A stretch of DNA of 12,829 nt, from contig DHWV01000109.1 of the NCBI GenBank assembly GCA_002413355.1, forward strand, positions 15,141 to 27,969, in the 5' to 3' direction. Positions 5,817 through 11,653 of the stretch are shown here, one piece after another; the first letter of the stretch is position 1, and each line of letters begins with the position of its first letter. Below the pieces are notes generated by a model, which saw only the letters and a list, made by a program, of their open reading frames with translations, had not been told where the DNA came from and did not search any database. This DNA comes from Desulfobulbaceae bacterium UBA5173. Its GTDB lineage: Bacteria > Desulfobacterota > Desulfobulbia > Desulfobulbales > Desulfobulbaceae. Both the position numbers and the translations under genes were made by a program.

Positions 5817-7217
5817 ATGAAGATCGTTCACCGCATCTGCCTCTCGGACCTGATCAACATCAGCATGCTGGTAGTGATCGGTCTATTCGCCATGCACTCC
5901 TTTGACGAGCTGCTGGCCAAGTTCCGCTTCACCGCCATTGCTGACGGCCTCAACGCCGCCTTCTTGGAGATGCGCATTGCTGAGAAGAACTACTTGCTTT
6001 ATGGCGACAAAGCGGCCTTGAACTCCATCAGCACCCGGATTGCCGAGACCATTCCAACCCTGGAAGGCGAGCGTGGGCAAATAGAGCAGGTGACGGGCGG
6101 CAGCGACTATAACCGCTTGGTACAGTTGCTCGCTGACTACCGCAGCGATGTCCTTGCCCTGATGGGTGGCCACGGCAACGAGCAGCAGGTGCGCGAGTCT
6201 GGCCACGCCCTGCGCACCTTCTCCGAGAACCTCACCCGGATGGAACGCGACAAGGTGGCTGGGATCATCGAACACTCTAAGGCCGTGCTGCGGCACTCCT
6301 TCTGGGCAGTGCTCTTCTTCGCCTTCCTCTTCACCCAGTGGAATGCCCGCAGTATCCGCCGTTCGCTGCGGCAGGTCGAGCAACTAACCCGCTCTATTGC
6401 CAAGGGCGACTTCTCTCCTATTACCGAGAAGCCTTCGGCAGATGAACTGGGGGCCGTTGTGCAGGCGATCAGCACTATGTCTGAGGAGCTGAACCGGCGC
6501 GAGGAGGAGATTGTCCGCTCGAAGCGGCTGGCTTCCATTGGCGTGCTCGTCGCGGGCGTGGCGCATGAGCTGAACAACCCGCTCAACAACATCTCGATGA
6601 TTGCCCAGACCTTCCTTGAGCTGCATGACAAGCTCGGCAGCGAGCAGCAGCTCGAGTTCATGACCCAAGTTAACGAGGAGACGGAGCGGCTGCGGGTAAC
6701 AATCAGCAACCTGCTCGATTTCTCCAAGCCCAAGGACAAGGAGGTTGAGCCGCACGACCTCAACGAGGTGATGCAGAAGTGCCTCGGCCTGGTGCAGAAC
6801 CTGCTCACCATCGGCAACATCAAAACCAAGCTGGCTCTGGCCGATGACCTGCCGGAACTCTGCCTTGACGAGCACCAGATTCAGCAGGTCTTAGTCAACA
6901 TGCTGATCAACGCCATTCAGGCTATGCCGCCGGGCGGCATCCTCAGCGTCGGCACCCGTGTTCTGCCTGCGCAGCACGCGGCAGAGATCGAGATCAGCGA
7001 CACGGGCAAGGGTATTCCACCGGAGCTGATCAACCATATCTTTGATCCCTTCTTCACCACCAAAGACGAGGGCGGCACCGGGCTTGGCCTCTGGGTGAGC
7101 TACGGGATCATCAAAAACCACGGCGGGGAGATTCACGTCAAGAGCACGGTGAACCAAGGCACGACCTTCACCGTCACCCTGCCGACCAACTTGGAGAAAT
7201 GCAGCTATGCAGCATAG
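5817..7217 (+). CDS. Membrane-bound sensor histidine kinase (helical-bundle sensor, HAMP, HisKA, HATPase)
   Basis: With the ATG at 5817 the protein has 466 residues. A first membrane segment (about 7-27) and a second (about 160-175) bracket a periplasmic all-helical sensor, whose MRIAEKNYLLYGD resembles the EK-x-(F/Y)LL-x-GD motif of HBM/4-helix-bundle ligand domains. A HAMP linker follows (about 176-230, ARSIRRSLRQVEQLTRSIAKGDF). The HisKA motif VAGVAHELNNPLNN places the phospho-accepting His at 250. The ATPase domain has N box NMLINAIQAM (361-370), G1 DTGKGI, F box IFDPFFTTK and G2 GTGLGL. All catalytic motifs are intact. The kinase should autophosphorylate on a periplasmic signal and pass phosphate to the regulator whose start overlaps its 3' end. 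No good Shine-Dalgarno precedes the ATG, so the exact start is the least certain part. Confidence 0.92.
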   Translation: MKIVHRICLSDLINISMLVVIGLFAMHSFDELLAKFRFTAIADGLNAAFLEMRIAEKNYLLYGDKAALNSISTRIAETIPTLEGERGQIEQVTGGSDYNRLVQLLADYRSDVLALMGGHGNEQQVRESGHALRTFSENLTRMERDKVAGIIEHSKAVLRHSFWAVLFFAFLFTQWNARSIRRSLRQVEQLTRSIAKGDFSPITEKPSADELGAVVQAISTMSEELNRREEEIVRSKRLASIGVLVAGVAHELNNPLNNISMIAQTFLELHDKLGSEQQLEFMTQVNEETERLRVTISNLLDFSKPKDKEVEPHDLNEVMQKCLGLVQNLLTIGNIKTKLALADDLPELCLDEHQIQQVLVNMLINAIQAMPPGGILSVGTRVLPAQHAAEIEISDTGKGIPPELINHIFDPFFTTKDEGGTGLGLWVSYGIIKNHGGEIHVKSTVNQGTTFTVTLPTNLEKCSYAA

Positions 7218-7587
7218 TATCATGATCATTGATGACGAGCGGATTGTGGGCGACATGGCCAAGCTCTCGCTCAGTCAGGAAGGCTATGACGTGGAAACGT
7301 TTCTCGATGGTGAGACCGCCCTGAAGCGGCTGCAAGAGAAGCCCTTTCAGGTCGTGGTCACGGACTTGAAGATGAAAGGCGTGGACGGTCTGGAGGTGTT
7401 GCGCACGGTGAAGCAGCTCTACCCGCAGACCGTGGTGATCATGATCACCGCCTTTGCCAACCTTGACGTGGCGATTGAGGCACTGCGCGACGACGTGTTC
7501 GACTTCTTCCCCAAGCCGGTGAAGATCAAAGATCTCAAGGCTTCCATCCGGCGGGCCTTGGAGGGCGGCGGGAAAGCATCGCAGTGA
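7207..7587 (+). CDS. Single-domain response regulator (CheY-like receiver)
   Basis: The 126-residue protein is a bare receiver: acidic pair D9/D10 in IMIIDDE, phospho-acceptor D53 in VVTDLKM, T81 in IMITAF, and K103 in DFFPKPVK. No output domain follows, so it must work by binding a partner (as CheY, Spo0F or DivK do) or by passing phosphate on. Its start overlaps the kinase gene by 11 bp, so the two are translationally coupled and almost surely partners. GGAG 10 bp upstream, inside the kinase gene, can serve as ribosome site. The DFFPKP ending replaces the more usual D(Y/F)(L/I)xKP, a minor divergence. The target is not shown by sequence; the downstream pilus-motor and cell-wall genes are candidates by position only. 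Confidence 0.95.
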   Translation: MQHSIMIIDDERIVGDMAKLSLSQEGYDVETFLDGETALKRLQEKPFQVVVTDLKMKGVDGLEVLRTVKQLYPQTVVIMITAFANLDVAIEALRDDVFDFFPKPVKIKDLKASIRRALEGGGKASQ

Positions 7588-7668
7588 TAAGCAGCCAGCC
7601 TCCACCGCCCGCGCGGTATGCTTTGCCGGGCACTTCCTTTCATACTTCCAGCAGATAAGGAGCACAGC

Positions 7669-8070
7669 ATGGATCCGATCACAGGAGCTTTACTGGCAGG
7701 AGCGGCAGCCGCTGCTGCGAACGAAACCGCGAAAGCCGTTGTCAAGGATGCCTATGAAGGCTTGAAGGCCAAGGTGAAGCAGTGGTTTGCGGAGCGCAAG
7801 AGGCCGGACGGCGAGATGGCCTTAGCCATGATTGAGGAAGAGCCGGAGGCATGGAAGGACGCATTGGCTGCCAGCCTGAAGAAGAGTGGCGCGGCAGGCA
7901 GCGAAGCCCTTGTCCAGTCGGCGCAGGAGCTGCTTCATGCCTTACAGGAGAGTGCCGCCGGAAGGCAGGCGATTGCCAAGTATCAGGTGGATGCGCGGGG
8001 GGCGCAGATTGGCGTGATGGGCGACAACACCACCGTGAAAGACGGCATTCGTTTCGGTAATCCAAGATAG
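7669..8070 (+). CDS. Small helical protein with C-terminal QIG/GDN motif (conflict-system-type adaptor module)
   Basis: This 133-residue protein starts with an Ala-rich apolar helix (DPITGALLAGAAAAA), then helix ETAKAVVKDAYEGLKAKV (19-36), an acidic stretch MIEEEPEAWKDALAASL, a third helical part, and the ending KYQVDARGAQIGVMGDNTTV (104-123). From memory this order (aLLaGaaaglxetaxxaVKDAYxxLKxLV, an EEdPExW stretch, then YxVDxRGAQxxQxGDxNTV) is that of N-terminal modules in bacterial NLR-, caspase- and trypsin-like multidomain proteins, where the final motif resembles RHIM or amyloid-signalling cores. Here it stands alone, without an effector domain. It may be a homotypic-interaction adaptor; that is inference. 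The ATG is secure: AAGGAG (7657-7662) with 6-bp spacing. It lies 81 bp after the response regulator gene. Confidence 0.8.
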   Translation: MDPITGALLAGAAAAAANETAKAVVKDAYEGLKAKVKQWFAERKRPDGEMALAMIEEEPEAWKDALAASLKKSGAAGSEALVQSAQELLHALQESAAGRQAIAKYQVDARGAQIGVMGDNTTVKDGIRFGNPR

Positions 8071-8107
8071 CCGCAGCCCATACAGGAATCATCCTCAAAG
8101 CAATCTG

Positions 8108-8143
8108 GAGGGTACCCCATCAGACACGTTAGTGGGTACCCTC
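8108..8143 (+). terminator. Inverted repeat, possible terminator after the QIG/GDN-motif gene
   Basis: GAGGGTACCC (8108-8117) and GGGTACCCTC (8134-8143) form a perfect 10-bp stem with a 16-base loop, 37 bp after the stop codon at 8070. Only TAACTTTCC follows, so there is no proper U tract. It may be a weak terminator, an attenuator of the downstream gene, or a protein-binding site, since GGGTACCC is itself palindromic. Confidence 0.5.
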
Positions 8144-8326
8144 TAACTTTCCTGCAAGATACCTTCTGCAATCCCGCCTGCCGTGCTGTCTGTGCAAAAA
8201 AATGCTTGCTGGTTGCCGAATGGAATTTAATAGTTGCACTGACTTCCCGGCTGGGGATAGTATTAGCCTTGATCGTCCTTGTCAATTCAGAACTGTTCTA
8301 TCTTGTCCGCGCAACCAACAACGCAA

Positions 8327-8332
8327 CGAGGT
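8327..8332 (+). promoter_or_regulatory. Ribosome binding site deciding the PilT-family start
   Basis: GAGGT lies 5 bp before the ATG at 8338. No comparable site precedes the upstream in-frame TTG at 8206, and the residues it would add resemble a hydrophobic stretch unknown in PilT proteins. Confidence 0.6.
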
Positions 8333-8337
8333 CATGT

Positions 8338-9507
8338 ATGAAGCAGCCGGAAACCGCCTACTGGGTCGCCTCCATGCTGGGCACAAAAAAAGGCGTGTCC
8401 GACTTGAACATCACAGTGGGTAAAGGTCTCCAAGTGGAGATTGACGGTGCGCTCACGCCGGTGCCGGTAGAGCCGCCGATAGAGGAGCTGACCCCTTTTC
8501 AGACCGAAGTCTTCGCCCTCAACCTGATTCACGGCAACCAGCGTCTGCTCAAGGATTTGGTCGAGAAAGGCTCCTGCGACCTCTCCTACACCCTGGAGGG
8601 CAAGGCCCGCTTCCGCGTCAACGTCTTCACCCAGAAAAGCTGTTACTCCTCAGTTCTGCGGAAACTGGAGACCAAGATTCCGTCGATCAAGGACTTCGGC
8701 TTCCCTGACTGCTTCTACAAGATGGCCAAGGAACGGAACGGCCTGATCCTCTTCACCGGCGGCACCGGCACCGGCAAAACCACCTCGCTGGCCTCCATCC
8801 TCAATGAGATCAACGAGACCCGTGCTGTCCATCTCGTCACGCTCGAAGACCCGATTGAGTACGTTCATCCGCATAAGAAGGCTACCTTTAATCAGCGCGA
8901 GCAGGGTGACGACTTCGACACCTTTGCCAACGGCCTACGGGCTGCGCTCCGCCAAGCACCCAAGGTAATTCTGGTCGGAGAAATCCGCGACCGCGAGACG
9001 CTGGAGATTGCCCTCACCGCCGCCGAGACAGGCCACGTGGTGTTCTCCTCCATGCACACCATTGACGCAGGCCAGACCATCAACAGAGTCATCGGCATGT
9101 TTGAGCATGACGAGCAGGCGCAGATTCGGGTGCGGCTGTCCGACACCATCCGCTGGGTGGTTAGCCAGCGTCTGCTGCCTAAAGTCGGCGGAGGCCGGGC
9201 GGCGGCGTTGGAAATACTCCACACCAGCCTGCGCATCAAAGACCTGATTCTCAACGGCGAGGATGCGGCGGCAAACAAGACGTTCTATGATGTCCTCACC
9301 GAAGGCTCGACCTTGGACATGCACACCTTTGATCAGCATGTTCTTCAGCTCTTTGAGCAAGGACTGATCACGGACGAGGTGGCGATGACCTACTGCTCTA
9401 ACCGCAGCGTAATCAAGCGGGGCATGGACACCATCAAATCGAACAAAGGGGAGAGCACCTCCAGCATCATCGGACTGGCGATGGACAGGCAGGAAGAGGA
9501 AAAATAA
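8338..9507 (+). CDS. PilT-family type IV pilus retraction ATPase
   Basis: The 389-residue protein is a GspE/PilT-superfamily hexameric ATPase. The N-terminal domain has SDLNITVGKGLQVEIDG (21-37), which differs from the usual SDLHL(T/S)xG by N for H. The core has Walker A GGTGTGKTT (141-149), Asp box LEDPIEY (169-175), Walker B KVILVGEIRD (209-218, catalytic E215) and His box AAETGHVVFSSMHT (228-241). Length is a little above the PilT norm because of a C-terminal tail (about 360-389). PilT/PilU proteins depolymerise pilin filaments at the inner membrane base and so power twitching or other surface traction. The sequence cannot split PilT from PilU safely, and no other pilus gene is in the window. 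It heads an apparent operon with the transpeptidase, whose start is 15 bp beyond its stop. Confidence 0.93.
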   Translation: MKQPETAYWVASMLGTKKGVSDLNITVGKGLQVEIDGALTPVPVEPPIEELTPFQTEVFALNLIHGNQRLLKDLVEKGSCDLSYTLEGKARFRVNVFTQKSCYSSVLRKLETKIPSIKDFGFPDCFYKMAKERNGLILFTGGTGTGKTTSLASILNEINETRAVHLVTLEDPIEYVHPHKKATFNQREQGDDFDTFANGLRAALRQAPKVILVGEIRDRETLEIALTAAETGHVVFSSMHTIDAGQTINRVIGMFEHDEQAQIRVRLSDTIRWVVSQRLLPKVGGGRAAALEILHTSLRIKDLILNGEDAAANKTFYDVLTEGSTLDMHTFDQHVLQLFEQGLITDEVAMTYCSNRSVIKRGMDTIKSNKGESTSSIIGLAMDRQEEEK

Positions 9508-9522
9508 CACAGAGGGGACACC

Positions 9523-10686
9523 ATGGACACTAATCTTGCTCAATGGCGGCAAAAGTTCAGCAGCACCGCTGGTCAGATCACGTTGGCTTCAGTCAATGCG
9601 TTTTTGCGGGAAGCCGCCCGTGACGGCGTGCTGAGTGCCGCCGAAAAGGCGTTACTGGCCGAGTTTTCCGGCCGCTTTGAGCCACAGGCGCAGGCACTGC
9701 ACCGGAGTGTGGTCGGCATCAGCAATAGCCAGCAGACTGAACCACTGACCGCTCTGCCGGTCTTTGCCAGCATTGCCGCAGGACAGTCGGTGCTCAAGCA
9801 AGGGGATCGGGGGCCAGCGGTGCGCAAGCTCCAAGAAGTGCTGATCCGACTGGATTTCGGCCACTGGACTCCCACTGATCTGTTCGGCACCATGACTGCT
9901 GCCGCGTTGAAGGAATTTCAAAGCCACTATAACGCCAGCTTTTCCGGCACGCTGCCGGTCAACAGCGTGCTGGACATATCCACCTTGGCAGCGTTGGAAA
10001 AAATGCTGAACAGCGTGGGACGTATTCGGCCCGGCGGCGCAGATCAGGCTGATGTCATCATTGATTTGCGACGGCAGCGAGCTTATGTGTATGCTGCTCT
10101 TGTGAATAAGGATGATTTGGCGGGGCTGGTCGAGGAACTGAAAGCCGAAGGGGTACGGGTACCCACAGTGTATAAAAATATTGTCGCTAAGGCAGCCCCG
10201 AACGGACAGCTCATTGATGATTTTGAAGCCTATCCAGTGATCAGCGAGCATCAGCTTGGTCTGCAAGATAGCGACCGCCAAACCCGCATGTATGTCTCAT
10301 TCCCTGTGGGCAGCGGCAAGGCGAGCGGCAGTGGCTACCTCACGCCCACTGGAACTTTTGTCATCGGCGAACGGCTGATCAACCGCGAGGCCAGCAAATG
10401 GGACGTACCGTCCGGTTTCAACCGTGATCCCCGCAATCCTTTTGGCCCGCGTTTTCTCCGCCTCAACCGGGTTGTCGCTGGCGGCGGATCAACACCTACA
10501 GCCTACGGCTTGCACGGCACCACCTCAACGGCCACGTGGATGAATGACCCTGACGGTGCCCGCGCTGTCAGCCACGGCTGCGTGCGTCTGCCCAATGATG
10601 TGATCGTCAGATTGGACAGATATCTCCAGCCCAAAGCAGTGGTCAAAATCGTCAACGGCCTTGAAGAGGGCGGCAGCGTCGCCTGA
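9523..10686 (+). CDS. L,D-transpeptidase (YkuD) with peptidoglycan-binding domain and no signal peptide
   Basis: The 387-residue protein has three parts: an N-terminal helical region (1-75) with a TerB/EF-hand-like ARDGVLSAAEKALL; a PG_binding_1 domain (about 88-162; LKQGDRGPAVRKLQEVL); and a YkuD catalytic domain (about 176-377) with an insertion near 195-250. The catalytic motif SHGCVRLP (350-357) gives C353 as nucleophile, with H331 and H351. Such enzymes make 3-3 crosslinks in peptidoglycan or attach proteins to it. There is no signal peptide or membrane segment, and the start cannot move upstream because the stop at 9505-9507 is in the same frame. The substrate is periplasmic, so export by another route or an unusual role is needed. 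AGAGGGG (9511-9517), 5 bp upstream, is a strong ribosome site. It lies in the operon with the PilT-family gene. Confidence 0.93.
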   Translation: MDTNLAQWRQKFSSTAGQITLASVNAFLREAARDGVLSAAEKALLAEFSGRFEPQAQALHRSVVGISNSQQTEPLTALPVFASIAAGQSVLKQGDRGPAVRKLQEVLIRLDFGHWTPTDLFGTMTAAALKEFQSHYNASFSGTLPVNSVLDISTLAALEKMLNSVGRIRPGGADQADVIIDLRRQRAYVYAALVNKDDLAGLVEELKAEGVRVPTVYKNIVAKAAPNGQLIDDFEAYPVISEHQLGLQDSDRQTRMYVSFPVGSGKASGSGYLTPTGTFVIGERLINREASKWDVPSGFNRDPRNPFGPRFLRLNRVVAGGGSTPTAYGLHGTTSTATWMNDPDGARAVSHGCVRLPNDVIVRLDRYLQPKAVVKIVNGLEEGGSVA

Positions 10687-10726
10687 CCTGTCCTGCCCTG
10701 TCACTCATTTTTCTGCCGAAAAAGCT

Positions 10727-11479
10727 ATGATCAGCAACTGCCCCCACTGCCAAGGCGCGCTCAAGTTCAGCCCCGCCCAGCAGGCCAAAATAGATCAAGC
10801 CCTTAACAACCTCAAGCCGGGCCAGCGGCTGCCGCTCAAGTGTCCGCACTGCGCCAAGCCGATGAACTTGGACGCAGCCGGGAACACGGAAGGTGCTGCA
10901 AAGGCTGCTCCGGCCGCAAGTGCTGCGGCGGCTGCGCCTAAGGCCCCAGAACCTGCGGCGGAAGTGGTCAAACCGCCGCCGCCGCCCAACATGGACTGGC
11001 TGAAGAGTAAGAAAAATGAGGACATGCAGTTTGATGACCACTCCAGGGATGTGCCCATGGCCTTGGTGCTGCACGGCGACGACAACATGCAGCATCTGAT
11101 CAAGTCCGCGATGGAGGCACTAGGCTATCAGGCCGCAGCAGTCAATTCGCCGGAAGAGGCCATCCATGAGACCATGTCAATCAGCTACGCCTGCGTTGTC
11201 TATCACACCGGATTCGAGCCAGGTGGGCTGAAGAACTCAACGTTCCACAACTATATGCGCAAGATGCCGATGTCACGGCGGCGCTACACCTTCTATATTC
11301 TGATCGGGCCGGAGTTCATCAGCCTCTACGACATCCAAGCACTGGCCAATAGTGCCAATTTGGTCGTGGCCGAGAAGGATATGAGAGACTTTCAGCCTAT
11401 CCTCCACAAGGCCATTCCCTATTACGAGCAGCTCTTCGGCCCGCTGCTGGAGGAGCTGGCCAATTACGGCAAAAAGTAG
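10727..11479 (+). CDS. Zinc-ribbon protein with degenerate receiver-like domain
   Basis: With the ATG at 10727 the protein has 250 residues. A zinc ribbon made of CPHC pairs (C5/C8 and C39/C42) opens it, with the MJ0042-like GQRLPLKCPHC. An Ala/Pro-rich linker (51-90, with PPPPP at 83-87) leads to a domain about 110-235 that follows the receiver order: strand MALVLHGDD, helix, strand YACVVYHTGF, strand YTFYILIGPEF, strand NLVVAEKDM. The usual phospho-acceptor Asp is absent (HTG instead), and so is the Ser/Thr after the fourth strand, so phosphorylation is not expected. The function is unknown; a protein-binding adaptor is a reasonable guess. It starts 40 bp after the transpeptidase gene and so probably belongs to the same operon. 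The ribosome site is weak, and a TTG at 10661 is a less likely alternative start. Confidence 0.8.
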   Translation: MISNCPHCQGALKFSPAQQAKIDQALNNLKPGQRLPLKCPHCAKPMNLDAAGNTEGAAKAAPAASAAAAAPKAPEPAAEVVKPPPPPNMDWLKSKKNEDMQFDDHSRDVPMALVLHGDDNMQHLIKSAMEALGYQAAAVNSPEEAIHETMSISYACVVYHTGFEPGGLKNSTFHNYMRKMPMSRRRYTFYILIGPEFISLYDIQALANSANLVVAEKDMRDFQPILHKAIPYYEQLFGPLLEELANYGKK

Positions 11480-11498
11480 GCTGCTCAGGAAAAAAAAG

Positions 11499-11524
11499 CT
11501 CTTCATGCAGGAAGAGGTTGTTTT
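11499..11524 (+). terminator. Weak Rho-independent terminator after the zinc-ribbon gene
   Basis: CTCTTC (11499-11504) and GAAGAG (11511-11516) form a 6-bp stem with a 6-base loop, followed by GTTGTTTT. It is 19 bp past the stop codon at 11479. The short stem and interrupted T tract mean partial read-through into rpsA is possible. Confidence 0.45.
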
Positions 11525-11546
11525 GCAGGGACATCTCTGGTAAAAG
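11518..11546 (+). promoter_or_regulatory. Possible rpsA promoter
   Basis: TTGTTT (11518-11523), 17 bp, then TAAAAG (11541-11546). Both boxes are weak (3 and 4 of 6), but the ideal spacing and the position in the only gap before rpsA make them candidates. It would leave a leader of about 100 nt. The -35 overlaps the T-run of the upstream terminator. Confidence 0.25.
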
Positions 11547-11653
11547 CCTTGATTAGCGTTTATCGCCGCTGCTCACAGGGGGTAGCGGAAAACATCAACT
11601 GGTTATACAGACTGCCGTCGGCGCGGCCCGCCCGGCAGAGGAACGGCACACCC

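Larger units (their letters stand above)
8071..8337. other. 267-bp gap before the PilT-family gene
   Basis: No credible gene was found here. The gap contains a 10-bp inverted repeat hairpin (8108-8143) and, on the plus strand, a weak promoter-like pair TTGCAC (8234-8239) and TAGTAT (8258-8263) spaced by 18 bp. It is less GC-rich than the flanking genes, as expected for a regulatory gap. The frame of the PilT gene stays open back to a TTG at 8206, but no ribosome site supports it. Confidence 0.5.

Noticed and set aside
6137..6829. Minus-strand open frame of 230 codons opposite the membrane kinase
   Set aside because: Ser-rich, low-complexity product lying across the HAMP and HisKA motifs; no ribosome site seen.
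8206..8337. N-terminal hydrophobic extension of the PilT-family protein from a TTG at 8206
   Set aside because: It would add a membrane-like segment, but no ribosome site precedes it and PilT proteins are cytoplasmic; GAGGT supports 8338. The open frame is short enough to be chance.
10661..10726. TTG start at 10661 for the zinc-ribbon protein, overlapping the transpeptidase gene
   Set aside because: The added 22 residues show no family pattern; the ATG at 10727 places the first CPHC at residue 5, as is common in MJ0042-type proteins.
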